Origin: Thermoplasmatota archaeon
GTDB lineage: Archaea; Thermoplasmatota; Penumbrarchaeia; Penumbrarchaeales; Penumbrarchaeaceae
NCBI GenBank assembly: GCA_025457865.1
Contig: JALOTP010000011.1
Coordinates: 1 to 45,217, forward strand
DNA length: 45,217 nt
Reading direction: 5' to 3'
Part shown: positions 1 to 8,976 of the stretch, piece after piece
How positions within the stretch are numbered: the stretch's first letter is position 1
How the letters are laid out: every line of letters begins with the position of its first letter
Notes under the pieces: generated by a model
Database searches by the model: none
Told to the model about the DNA's origin: nothing
What the model saw: only the letters and a program-made list of their open reading frames with translations
Translations under genes and position numbers: made by a program

Positions 1-2319
1 TGTAACAGTATAATTATTAAAAATGGGTCTATTAAATATACTGAAAAAGGATTATATATTATTAAATCAAATAATATTTCTTTATTTAATATTACATTTG
101 AAAATGTAGGAAATGGGATTGACGGAAGTATAGATCAAGGTAGTATTGATAATTGTTTATTCATTAAGGCAACTAGCACATCAATTTTTTTATCGAATTT
201 TAATAATTCAATCATTTCTAACTGTTCATTTTTTAATTGTAATGAAGGAATATTTTTACTACTTTATCAATTTCAAACTGATTATGTGAAACAATCAGTT
301 TTTAATTGTTTTTTTTATGAATGTAATGAATCGTTAAGTTATGAACATTATATGTTAGAATTAGATGAAAAAGAACAAATTAATATTAAAATACACGACA
401 ATATTTTCAAAAGATCAACTAAACCGGCTATCACTCTTTCGGATAAGACCAGATATTTCTCAATATATGATAATGTGTTCCTGTTCAATGATGGATCGAA
501 TGAGACTTATAATCCTTCAAAGAAACAGGTTGATGATGGTGGCCTGAACAATGAGTGGAACCTGACGAATGGTCCCGGGAATTATTGGTCGGACTGGCAG
601 CTGGAAGACCTAGACGAGGATGGGGATGTTGACTTGCCCATGCCAATAAAAGGGCAGACATATGACCACCATCCGATATCCAGAACGAACAGTTCAATAG
701 TTCGTCCTCCTGCAAATGTTAGAGCGTTAGGAGCGGATGGGAAGATCGTTCTCACCTGGGAAAAGCCTGCAAGGAATCCATTTATGGACCCTTACCATTA
801 CACGCTCTACAGGTCGGAAGCCGGTTCTCCATATAAGGTATTATGCATAATGACGGAAGGTATTCTGTCGTATATAGACACGGACGTCAAAGAAGCAGTT
901 AATTATTCGTATTATCTTGTTTCAAACAATTCATTTGGTTACGGCAAACCTTCGAGTATAGTTACCTCTATGGTGGATATTGAACCGCCCACGTTGAGAA
1001 TAATTGAACCTGAGGATGGGTCCATTTTCAAAGTATCAAATGTTACCGTTGAATGGGAGGTTTCGGATCCGATAGGTATTGGAAAGGTTGAACTGAAACT
1101 TGATAATGAAAGAGAATGGCTGAATGTGACAGGTCAAAGTAACCATACCTTCCATCATTTGATAGATAGCAAGTATACCCTGGAGGTAAAGGCCATTGAC
1201 AGGATAGGGAATACCAGGGAAAGGAACGTCTCGTTCATGGTTGACACAACCCCGCCGGAGATCGAGCTCAGATGGTCAAATGAGGACAGGATATCGTTTA
1301 GAGGAAAATTGGATGTTTCCTGGAAGTGCAGTGATCTTGTATCCGGTATCAGCGAGGTCAGTTATGAGTTGGACCAAGGAGAGAGCGTCCTGGTAGGTTC
1401 GGAGTGGACCTTATCTCTCCAAGACCTTGAGCACGGACACCATTCGTTCAAGTTAAAAGCGATCGACCTTGCCGGGAACGAGATGACAATTGATGAGGAT
1501 CTCATGATGGACCTTGTAGAACCTGTCCTTGAGATACTCGAGCCTATATCCGGAACAATAACGAATGATGCTAATGTGACCATATCATGGACATGTCAGG
1601 ATATCGACACGAGGATACTTTACATACAGGGAAAGGTGGACGGTTTGGAAGTGTTCAATCTGTCATGGACGGATGTTGAATACAGAACCAGACTGGAAGA
1701 CGGTTATCATCTGATAGAGGTCTCTGCAAGCGATGCTGCCGGGAACGTGGTTTCAAGGTCTGTAAATATTACCATCGATACGATCTCCCCTTATGTTGTC
1801 TCTTTCGGGCCTGTTGGGATGGAAGTGAACATCACTGAATCGGTCTGGGTTGTGATATCGGAAGATCTAACTCTGGGCTCTTACAGTATGACAGCAATAG
1901 GGATAGAAGGTCGGACCTATTGGGAAGGGAACAAGCTGGTCCTCGAACCTGACCAGGATCTGATCCCTGGAAAGAACTATTCGGTTAAGGTCATTGGTAC
2001 GGACCTTGCAGGGAACGAGTTCGACCACTCATGGTCGTTCAGAACTTGTAAAGGGGAAATTCCGAATGGAAGCAGTCACCCGGATGAGGAAAAGATACCA
2101 CTGTGGCTGGTAATGGCGATAGTCGGTCTTGTTTCAATTATGTTCCTTTTGTTAGCAGTGTTTCTTATCTTGAGGAAAAGAGGTCCCAGCTCAACTGGAA
2201 CCGATTTGGAAGAGAAAGAAGAGAGTGGTAACATCCGATCTGAAGATGGTGTTGATACTAATGTCATGAAAGACGATATAGTTGCTCCAATGTTGATTGA
2301 GAATGAGAATGAAGAGTGA
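1..2319 (+). CDS. NosD-type beta-helix surface protein, 3' part (5' end outside window)
   Basis: The frame is open from base 1, so the gene starts upstream; 772 residues are visible. Residues 1 to about 150 are Asn/Ile-rich, typical of right-handed beta-helix (PbH1/NosD) coils. They lead into the NosD signature GNYWSDW followed by an acidic DLDEDGDVD stretch (about residues 190-215). An Fn3-like domain follows (about 232-325), then three Ig-like repeats each opening with a PP/EPxxGS pattern (about 328-595), then a Big_5-like domain ending SWSFRT (about 596-683). A membrane helix (about 699-723) and a charged cytoplasmic tail close the protein. It is probably an anchored surface protein that binds or cuts polysaccharide or mediates adhesion; the substrate is unknown. 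Base composition is odd: about the first 480 bases are very AT-rich, the rest is not, with no break in the frame. The gene at 4889 has nearly the same domain order. Domain class is confident, function is not. Confidence 0.88.
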   Translation, partial: CNSIIIKNGSIKYTEKGLYIIKSNNISLFNITFENVGNGIDGSIDQGSIDNCLFIKATSTSIFLSNFNNSIISNCSFFNCNEGIFLLLYQFQTDYVKQSVFNCFFYECNESLSYEHYMLELDEKEQINIKIHDNIFKRSTKPAITLSDKTRYFSIYDNVFLFNDGSNETYNPSKKQVDDGGLNNEWNLTNGPGNYWSDWQLEDLDEDGDVDLPMPIKGQTYDHHPISRTNSSIVRPPANVRALGADGKIVLTWEKPARNPFMDPYHYTLYRSEAGSPYKVLCIMTEGILSYIDTDVKEAVNYSYYLVSNNSFGYGKPSSIVTSMVDIEPPTLRIIEPEDGSIFKVSNVTVEWEVSDPIGIGKVELKLDNEREWLNVTGQSNHTFHHLIDSKYTLEVKAIDRIGNTRERNVSFMVDTTPPEIELRWSNEDRISFRGKLDVSWKCSDLVSGISEVSYELDQGESVLVGSEWTLSLQDLEHGHHSFKLKAIDLAGNEMTIDEDLMMDLVEPVLEILEPISGTITNDANVTISWTCQDIDTRILYIQGKVDGLEVFNLSWTDVEYRTRLEDGYHLIEVSASDAAGNVVSRSVNITIDTISPYVVSFGPVGMEVNITESVWVVISEDLTLGSYSMTAIGIEGRTYWEGNKLVLEPDQDLIPGKNYSVKVIGTDLAGNEFDHSWSFRTCKGEIPNGSSHPDEEKIPLWLVMAIVGLVSIMFLLLAVFLILRKRGPSSTGTDLEEKEESGNIRSEDGVDTNVMKDDIVAPMLIENENEE

Positions 2320-2662
2320 GGCTTTGGGTTTATTACCACATTTACTTTTCAACTACCCCTGACCTACCCCTCCACATCTTCCACATCATTAATCAGAGAT
2401 GGATTTTCCTTCAGGCATCTATCGATCTATGACTGCAGGAACTACGCCTCTTTCTTGTTCCCAATGCTCCTCAACATGGAGATTGAGTTATTCTGCCAAG
2501 CCATTATCTCATTTCTCAACTGCAGCTTCGAATATGGGTTCCTCTCCACTGCGACCTCGTTCTGGGCTTTAGTGTCTTTTTTTTTTTACGACCTTAACAA
2601 GAAGTTAGAGGGATTTTTGGAACATATGATTATTAATATTTTTAGACCCTTAAGGTAAACAG
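2320..2662. other. Intergenic stretch with possible gene remnant and a TATA box
   Basis: There is no convincing gene in these 343 bases. On the minus strand from about 2578 to 2340 a frame reads like a protein (it includes AQNEVAVERNPYSK and NKKEA) but has at least two internal stops, so it may be a decayed gene; I cannot name the family. A run of 12 T lies near 2577-2588. An AT-rich TATA-like element at 2629-2640 sits about 26 nt before the ATG at 2663 and probably drives the next gene. A plus-strand 67-codon frame at 2455-2658 looks accidental. Confidence 0.35.
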
Positions 2663-3961
2663 ATGCGTCGGACCAGGGACCTGATGATATTAGCCCTGGG
2701 ATGGAGTGACAACCAAACCAGGGTAACATTGTCAGAAATATTATGTAACGGGGAAAGGACGGTTGGCAATCATCTCAAAGAACTGCAGAGAAATAAGCTC
2801 GTTCTGAAAAATATTAGATCGAACCATTATGTCTTGACCAAAATCGGATATGAAAGGTTCAAGGAGCTCAAAGAGGAGATATCGGAGTATGAACTTACCC
2901 CGGAGAGAAACGGGACGACAAAGGTGTGCAAACTTAAGGTCATTATAAGCAAGATTAGAAAACCGGTGACTCTGGTTAGATTGGTGAAGGCATTCTGGAA
3001 TGACGAACATGTGGATATACTGGAACTTTTTCAGAGAGAAGATGCATTCAACGAGAGTTCATACTTCAATCGATGGATGGACGAGATGCTCCTAAGTGGA
3101 GGAGAACACACTCTAACCGAAGATAAGGCATTCCTCGACCTCTCCCTATTAGGCATTAAACCCGGACAATATAATGGCTGGATAGATGATGTAAGGTCCG
3201 CTCTGATTAATGCCGATCTCAAGAGACGTCAGGGAAATGTAACTGATGCTTTGAACGATTTCCAAAAAATCCTTTACAGGAAAGGGCTGGAACCTGGTTA
3301 TTGGATAGTTTGCTTGATAGGTTTGATATATTGTGTCAATCTAAAAAATGGAAGCGAGACTGCTCTGAAAATGATAGAGATAGAATTGAAGCAATCGACC
3401 ATCAATGGACATAAGGCTTGGGTGATCTATCTCAAGGCAGATATCCTATCCGATATGGGAGAGTACGAGAAAGCAAAGCAGTTCTACGATCACAGTTTGA
3501 GGATTATGGCTATCTTAAAGATGGGAGTGTCCATGGCCGAGGTCCGCAACAGCTACGGTGTGAACCTATTCAGGCAGGGGAACGAGGAAGGCGCTGAGAG
3601 ACAATGGATCCGATGCAGGGACCTTAGCATCAAACATAAGCTTCCCAGGATGAAATCCCTTGCGGAGATAAATCTAGCGGATGTATATTCCAAGAGAGGT
3701 AACATAAGAAGAGCCAATGACAATCTGAACAGAGCATATAAAGTGCTAAAGAAGGTAGGGGACCTGGAAGGGATATCTGGGGTGAACTTCAACAGAGCCT
3801 TGGTCTTTCTTAGGGCAGGAAAGCATGATAAGGCATTGAAAGCGTTCAGGGAATCTGAGGAGTATCCCTTGATCTACAAGCAGAAGAGAGATGAAAGGAG
3901 AAGGGTCTTTGAACAATGCTGGAACGAGACTGGCCATCAGTTTTTCCGAAACCCTATTTAA
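2663..3961 (+). CDS. Winged-helix plus TPR-repeat protein, probable transcriptional regulator
   Basis: 432 residues. The N-terminal ~75 residues look like a winged helix: a helix-turn-helix around VTLSEILCNGERTVGNHLKE, then a wing leading to VLTKIGYERF. The middle (80-180) is unassigned. From about 185 to 415 the protein is helical with TPR-like pairs, such as WVIYLKADILSDMGEYEKAK, SYGVNLFRQGNEEGAER and LADVYSKRGNIRRANDN. The plan resembles regulators where a DNA-binding domain is coupled to a TPR protein-binding region, without a STAND NTPase. It is soluble and has no membrane helix. The TATA-like element at 2629-2640 places the transcription start within a few bases of the ATG, so the mRNA may be leaderless. 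It stands alone; its target could be either neighbouring surface gene, but nothing shows this directly. The role is inferred. Confidence 0.75.
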   Translation: MRRTRDLMILALGWSDNQTRVTLSEILCNGERTVGNHLKELQRNKLVLKNIRSNHYVLTKIGYERFKELKEEISEYELTPERNGTTKVCKLKVIISKIRKPVTLVRLVKAFWNDEHVDILELFQREDAFNESSYFNRWMDEMLLSGGEHTLTEDKAFLDLSLLGIKPGQYNGWIDDVRSALINADLKRRQGNVTDALNDFQKILYRKGLEPGYWIVCLIGLIYCVNLKNGSETALKMIEIELKQSTINGHKAWVIYLKADILSDMGEYEKAKQFYDHSLRIMAILKMGVSMAEVRNSYGVNLFRQGNEEGAERQWIRCRDLSIKHKLPRMKSLAEINLADVYSKRGNIRRANDNLNRAYKVLKKVGDLEGISGVNFNRALVFLRAGKHDKALKAFRESEEYPLIYKQKRDERRRVFEQCWNETGHQFFRNPI

Positions 3962-3973
3962 AACCCCCCACCC

Positions 3974-3981
3974 ATTTTTTT
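3974..3981 (+). terminator. T-run after the TPR regulator
   Basis: A C-rich stretch followed by seven or so T residues lies just downstream of the stop at 3961. Archaeal termination often uses T-runs without a hairpin, so this may end the preceding transcript. There is no clear stem. Confidence 0.35.
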
Positions 3982-4063
3982 GTACGCAATACAAACCCTT
4001 TGCATCAACGGATGGATATGGGATACGGAATGGACCTTGGGGTCGAAAGCTCAAAGGTCACCC

Positions 4064-4074
4064 AAAATATAAAT
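4064..4074 (+). promoter_or_regulatory. TATA box for the glycosyltransferase gene
   Basis: AAAATATAAAT is centred about 26 nt before base 4095. That puts the transcription start almost on the ATG at 4094, or about 11 nt before the alternative ATG at 4106. The match to an archaeal TATA element is visible by eye; no start has been mapped. Confidence 0.5.
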
Positions 4075-4093
4075 CCGATACGAGGATACAAGG

Positions 4094-4798
4094 ATGCTGG
4101 GTCCCATGAAGGTAACGGTCCTTATACCAACATTGAACGAAGAGGAGTCCATAGGCCTCACCCTTGACCAGATACCTCGCTCCCCGGACCTTGAGATAGC
4201 CATCATTGACGGACTGTCCAGGGACAGGACCCGTGAGATAGCCCTCGGGAAAGGTGCCAGGGTCATAGAGGAGAAGCGAAGGGGTTACGGCAGGGCCTAT
4301 AAGACCGGTTTCAAGGAGGCCAAAGGTGATATCATTGTTACATTGGACGGCGATACCACCTACCCTGCCGAGAAGATACCCGAGCTCGTGAAGCTTCTCG
4401 AGAACGAGGGATCGGATTTCATCACCTGCGAGAGGATGACCAAGGCCGAGAAAGGTGCGTTCTCGATGACCCATCGTTTCGGGAATTGGGTCCTCAAGGT
4501 GACCATGAACGTCCTCTTCGGCACAAGGCTCAAGGATTCGCAGTCGGGCATGTGGGTCTTCAAACGATCCATACTGCCCAAGCTCAGCATCACCTCCGAT
4601 GGGATGGCAATGTCGGAGGAGCTAAAGATAGAAGCATTCCGCAGGAAGGACCTGAGATGCAAAGAGGTCCCTATACCCTACAGGGTCCGCGTGGGCGAGA
4701 AGGCCCTCAACACTTGGAAGGACGGGTTCAGGAACCTCATCTTCCTGTTCAAAAAGAGGTTCGGTCCCGGCTCCCTGGGGCCTCCGGAGACATATTGA
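4094..4798 (+). CDS. GT-A family 2 glycosyltransferase (dolichol-phosphate mannosyltransferase-like)
   Basis: 234 residues, the size of a catalytic GT2 domain with no membrane tail. The N-terminal strand VTVLIPTLNEEESIG is the family's nucleotide-binding start. IIDGLSRDRT gives the first conserved acidic residue, and TLDGDTTYPAEKIPELV carries the metal-binding DxD-like segment. The later stretch DSQSGMWVFKRS matches the conserved SGFR/SGMW region of DPM1/polyprenyl-phosphate sugar transferases. Likely reaction: transfer of a hexose from a nucleotide sugar to a polyprenyl phosphate or a glycan at the inner face of the membrane. Neighbouring genes encode surface proteins rich in NxS/T sequons, which fits a role in surface glycosylation, but that link is inference. 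The start may be the ATG at 4106 (MKVTVLIP); the TATA position does not decide. Confidence 0.87.
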   Translation: MLGPMKVTVLIPTLNEEESIGLTLDQIPRSPDLEIAIIDGLSRDRTREIALGKGARVIEEKRRGYGRAYKTGFKEAKGDIIVTLDGDTTYPAEKIPELVKLLENEGSDFITCERMTKAEKGAFSMTHRFGNWVLKVTMNVLFGTRLKDSQSGMWVFKRSILPKLSITSDGMAMSEELKIEAFRRKDLRCKEVPIPYRVRVGEKALNTWKDGFRNLIFLFKKRFGPGSLGPPETY

Positions 4799-4888
4799 AT
4801 TGAACTGCTGCCCACCTTGCTGATAATTTAAATAACATTGTATTTCATTCAGTGATGCACTGCACCGCTCCAACAATGGGGGTTTTAT

Positions 4889-7800
4889 ATGAAAATAAGA
4901 ACATCCTCTCTGATGGCCGCCGCATGCCTTCTGATACTGGTATTCGTACCTCTATCAGGAGCTATCGTTTCGAACGATACCCGGGATAAGGCCGGACCAA
5001 GGCTCCTCATGGACCATGGTCCCATCGTCATTTCATCGGATGCAGACTTTGCGACCCAGGCAGCTTCGGAACCATGGTCGGGGTCCGGGACCGAAGGTGA
5101 CCCTTACATCATCCAGGGGTACCGGATCAATGCATCGACCCACAATTACGGGATCCATATCTCGGGGACCACCGTCCATTTCATGGTCCAGAGCTGCCAC
5201 ATCCTCGATACGAGCTCGGAGATGACCTACGGAACAGGGACCGGAATAAGGTTCTACGATGTCCAGCACGGGACCGTAAAGTACCTGCAGGTCATGAGAA
5301 GCAAGAATTACGGTATCAGTATACAAGATTCGGAGAACATCACCATAGATAATACCACAGTCATAGGGAGTCCCGATGCAGTGGGGTTCTATACACGGTC
5401 CAGCAATGGCATCACCGTTACGGGTTGCGTTCTCAGGGATAACGAATGCGGGATGCTCCTTGAAGAGAGCCAAGGTAGCATAATGGGATGCAGCATCACG
5501 AAGAGCATCTACAATGGGATCGAGCTCTACAGGGCAAGCGGTTGGAAGTTCGAGGACAACACAATAGAGGATGCATCGGAGATAGGCATCTACCTAAGGT
5601 CAGGTTCCATCAATAATGAGTTCCACAGGAACACCTTCATTAACTGCTCCTTCGGCCTGTACGGTAGAGTGGAGGTCTTCACCACCAACCATATACCGAT
5701 CGACAATACGGTAAACGGCCTTCCTGTCCACCAGATCAAGGACCATGCCGGGTCGGGGGAGGAGCTCACGATATCATCGGGACAGCTGATACTGGGGAAC
5801 GTATCCGATGTCGTAATTAGGGAAATGAACATATCAATGGCAAGTGAAGCAGTGTCACTGGGCCATTGCAGCTGGGTGAAAGTGGTAGGGTGTAACCTCT
5901 CTAACAATGAAAGGGGTTTGGGGATCGTCGGCGGGGACAATATCACGGTGGAGGATTGCATTTTCATGGACTGCGACCGGGCAGGGACCATGATGGAAGA
6001 GACCAGGGACGGGACCGTCCGCAACTGCTTTTACAGGGGAGGGGAGATGGGATTATGTACAGGCGACAATCTCTACAGATTGTTGGCCCATGACAATCGG
6101 ATGGAGGGGAACGAGATAGGCATCTACCTTGGTGGTGCGATAGGTGCTACGGTTCACAACAATACTATAGCAGGGTCCAGTGAACACGGTCTCTATCTTG
6201 AGTACGTCTTCGATTCCCATGTGGAGGGGAACAGGATAGATGATGGACCCATCATGGTCTCCCCTGGCAAAGGGATATCCGCGAACCACCTCTATGATAC
6301 GATGATAAGGGACAATCTCGTTCTCCATACGGATATCGGAATGGACCTTGAATGGACATTTGATTGCCAGATCATGAACAATACCGTGGATTCGGCTCTG
6401 AACGAGGGTGTCCGGTTCGATGGGTCGGACAACTGTACGATCGTCGGGAACCTTTTCTACAGGAACGGAGGGCTCGGCGTTACCATGGTCTCCGACCACG
6501 GACCGACCATGGACGATATTGTCTGGGGGAACTCCTTCCTCTTCAACAATGGCGCGACGACCGTTTACCAGTCGGGCAGGTACCAGGCACAGGATGCATC
6601 TTCTTTCAATAATTGGACATCGCAGTCCGAGGGCAAAGGTAATTACTGGAGCGACTGGACCTCACCGGATACTGACAGCGACAACATTGTGGATATCCCA
6701 TATACACTGCTCGGGGGCGTTCTGGACGAGAAGCCGCTTGTCGAGCAGCCATTACTGCTGGTGACCCCGCCTATGGGTATCGGGGCGGAGGGTGGGAGGT
6801 TCACGAACAATGTCACATGGGGTGCCCCGCTCTTCTCTAGGTCCGGTGAGATCAGCGGTTACAGGGTGTACAGGAGCGTGAACCATTCTGCCCCTGCCCT
6901 GCTCCAGGAACTGCCTGCTGATGCTCTCCACCTTGTGGATATGAACGTTGATAACGGGGTAATCTACGATTACTCGGTCATGGCCTTCAACAGGTATGGT
7001 GATGGAGAGCTTGGCCAGTCGGTCCGCGCCATCCCGGATTCGAGCCCTCCTAAGGTCAATATCACATCCCCTATGGACGGGTCCTTTTGGAATGTGACCA
7101 ACCTTGATGTGACGTGGGAGAGCAGCGATGATTCAGGTATTGCCAACCACAGACTCAGGCTCGATGAGGGCAACTGGACGGACACTGGAGCAAATACAAG
7201 CGTCCATCTGACGAACCTAACGGAAGGGGACCATTCATTGGACCTGGAGGTCATAGACACAATGGGCAATGAAGCCGCTGACCGGGTCGTTTTCCATATA
7301 GATATCACACCTCCTGAGGTAGATATCGTCGAGCCTGCATATGGGGCAGTGCTTTCTAGTTCGGTCGTTGCTGTCAAATGGGTGGGCGAGGACGTTTCTT
7401 ATGATGCCATGACCTACAGGTACCGTTCGGACGAAGGAAATTGGACAGAGTTCAATGGTACAACGATAACGCTTACGGGACTTTCCGAAGGAGAGCACAG
7501 GTTCGAGATAGAGGTCCGTGACCTTGCCAAAAACAGCGCGAAAGCTGCCACCGCCTTCACAGTGGATACCATCTCACCTGTGGTCGAGATCCTTACCCCT
7601 TCCGAGGGCGAGGTCATCTCGGGGAGGCCTATCCTGGCCTCCTGGACAGCCAACGGTACCGGGTCCTCCATTACCGGTCTCAGGACCAAACTGGATTCGG
7701 GCCCATGGAGGGATATCGGTATCGCATCCAATGAGACGCTGATGGGGCTCGAGAAGGGGAACCACACCTATTGGGTCAGCGCCACGGACGGAGCAGGGAA

Positions 7801-8251
7801 CTCTGGGACGGCCTCGGTCAGCTTCAGGGTGGCATCCGAGATTCCGGAACCACCCGCCCCCGGGAAGGGACTCATACTCGGCCGGGTCCTGGACAAGGAC
7901 GGAGACCCGGTGCACATGGTCAAGGTCAGGTCGGACAAGGGAGAGGAGACGTTCACCGATTCGGAAGGGTACTTCTTCATAGAGGTGGAGGCTGGAAGGA
8001 GGACCCTGACGTTCTCCAAGAAAGGCTACAGGACCTATGACCGGATAATCGAGGTGACGGAGAACGGGACCGTTCAGATGGACCCGGTAGCAATGGAAGA
8101 GAGGTCCGACGAGAAGAGGGCTGGCCTAGAATGGTGGTATTTCTGCCTCTGCTGCCTGCTACCGTTCGTACTACTCCTTCTCATGTTCATGGTCATCGGT
8201 GCAATGGCTAGGATCAGAAGGAGCAGAAGACGGATGCTCGATGAGGAGTAG
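4889..8251 (+). CDS. NosD-type beta-helix surface protein with Fn3, Ig-like and CarboxypepD_reg-like domains
   Basis: 1120 residues. A signal peptide covers residues 1-25 (hydrophobic AACLLILVFVPLSGA). From about 60 to 560 come parallel beta-helix coils, with recurring NNTIxGS, GIYL and GIxL turns. The NosD signature GNYWSDW plus DTDSDNIVDIPY is at about 588-612. An Fn3-like domain (about 627-712) is followed by three Ig-like repeats (about 716-990) with the refrain PP/SPxVxIxxPxxG. A carboxypeptidase-regulatory-like fold (about 995-1070, starting LILGRVLDKDGDPV) precedes a membrane helix rich in Leu/Cys (about 1080-1108) and a short basic tail. It should sit on the outer face with a C-terminal anchor. 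Beta-helix proteins of this kind bind or process carbohydrates or mediate adhesion; the substrate is unknown. A TATA-like element at 4824-4835 lies upstream. It shares domain order with the gene at the left edge, so the two are paralogues. Confidence 0.9.
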   Translation: MKIRTSSLMAAACLLILVFVPLSGAIVSNDTRDKAGPRLLMDHGPIVISSDADFATQAASEPWSGSGTEGDPYIIQGYRINASTHNYGIHISGTTVHFMVQSCHILDTSSEMTYGTGTGIRFYDVQHGTVKYLQVMRSKNYGISIQDSENITIDNTTVIGSPDAVGFYTRSSNGITVTGCVLRDNECGMLLEESQGSIMGCSITKSIYNGIELYRASGWKFEDNTIEDASEIGIYLRSGSINNEFHRNTFINCSFGLYGRVEVFTTNHIPIDNTVNGLPVHQIKDHAGSGEELTISSGQLILGNVSDVVIREMNISMASEAVSLGHCSWVKVVGCNLSNNERGLGIVGGDNITVEDCIFMDCDRAGTMMEETRDGTVRNCFYRGGEMGLCTGDNLYRLLAHDNRMEGNEIGIYLGGAIGATVHNNTIAGSSEHGLYLEYVFDSHVEGNRIDDGPIMVSPGKGISANHLYDTMIRDNLVLHTDIGMDLEWTFDCQIMNNTVDSALNEGVRFDGSDNCTIVGNLFYRNGGLGVTMVSDHGPTMDDIVWGNSFLFNNGATTVYQSGRYQAQDASSFNNWTSQSEGKGNYWSDWTSPDTDSDNIVDIPYTLLGGVLDEKPLVEQPLLLVTPPMGIGAEGGRFTNNVTWGAPLFSRSGEISGYRVYRSVNHSAPALLQELPADALHLVDMNVDNGVIYDYSVMAFNRYGDGELGQSVRAIPDSSPPKVNITSPMDGSFWNVTNLDVTWESSDDSGIANHRLRLDEGNWTDTGANTSVHLTNLTEGDHSLDLEVIDTMGNEAADRVVFHIDITPPEVDIVEPAYGAVLSSSVVAVKWVGEDVSYDAMTYRYRSDEGNWTEFNGTTITLTGLSEGEHRFEIEVRDLAKNSAKAATAFTVDTISPVVEILTPSEGEVISGRPILASWTANGTGSSITGLRTKLDSGPWRDIGIASNETLMGLEKGNHTYWVSATDGAGNSGTASVSFRVASEIPEPPAPGKGLILGRVLDKDGDPVHMVKVRSDKGEETFTDSEGYFFIEVEAGRRTLTFSKKGYRTYDRIIEVTENGTVQMDPVAMEERSDEKRAGLEWWYFCLCCLLPFVLLLLMFMVIGAMARIRRSRRRMLDEE

Positions 8252-8275
8252 GTCTCCATCGGTCTGTCTCCAATC

Positions 8276-8286
8276 GTTAAATAATC
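8276..8286 (+). promoter_or_regulatory. TATA box implying a leaderless start at 8308
   Basis: GTTAAATAATC is centred 26-27 nt before the ATG at 8308, which suggests that transcription begins on or next to that codon. This favours 8308 over the in-frame ATG at 8299. Confidence 0.5.
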
Positions 8287-8307
8287 AGTGGCCCTTGCAT
8301 GTGCCTC

Positions 8308-8976
8308 ATGGGCCTGATAAGGGACCTCATCATCGACGGCATCGTCGGGAAGGCCATAGGCAAGTTCGAGGAGCTCAAGGATCGTTATCCATTGAGGAAG
8401 GCCAAACTTCACTCCGCTCTCCTTGTTACCCTGCTTGTGACCCTACCTCTCATGTTCGTCCTTGTGACGATCCATCTTTGCCTCCTCCTCTGGGACATCT
8501 TCGAACCTTTCTCCGTTGGTGTTCCGCTCTTTCTCCATCTCGTCCCCCTGGTCCTATATATCGGAGCGTTGGTATTCTCGACGTTCCTCGTCCTCCAGCT
8601 TTGGAGCGTCCTTGCATTGGTCTATAGACCGCTCGACGAGCTGATGGAGCGAGGGGTCTCTGAGCTCATGGACCCTATCAGGACCTACCTGATGAAGCTC
8701 GACCTGACGGTCCTTACGGTCTTCGTCATAGTGTTCGCTGCAATAACTGCCCACGGCTCTTTCTGGTCATATACCGCCATCCATTTTGCCCTGCAGTCTG
8801 TGGCCATCACGATATGTGCTATCCTTATGGCCCTCAGTCTTCTCATATATCTGGGGTTGAGAGGTATCCTCCAGCTCCTGTTCAACAGGCTCCTGAGGCG
8901 TATGGACGAGAGCTACGGCATCTCAAAACGGCTGAAGAAGTTCTATGATCCCCTTCGTAAAAAGGCCTCTCAATGA
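8308..8976 (+). CDS. Polytopic membrane protein of unknown function
   Basis: 222 residues from the ATG at 8308. An amphipathic N-terminus (LIRDLIIDGIVGKAIGKFEEL) precedes about four membrane helices: LLVTLLVTLPLMFVLVTIHL, a second around LVPLVLYIGALVFSTFLVL, then two in the C-terminal half (LTVLTVFVIVFAAITA and VAITICAILMALSLLIYLGL). A basic tail ends the protein. I do not recognise the family; there are no obvious catalytic or transport motifs. Its stop overlaps the stop of the convergent LeuD-YrdC gene by seven bases. The in-frame ATG at 8299 would add three residues, but the TATA position favours 8308. Confidence 0.72.
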   Translation: MGLIRDLIIDGIVGKAIGKFEELKDRYPLRKAKLHSALLVTLLVTLPLMFVLVTIHLCLLLWDIFEPFSVGVPLFLHLVPLVLYIGALVFSTFLVLQLWSVLALVYRPLDELMERGVSELMDPIRTYLMKLDLTVLTVFVIVFAAITAHGSFWSYTAIHFALQSVAITICAILMALSLLIYLGLRGILQLLFNRLLRRMDESYGISKRLKKFYDPLRKKASQ

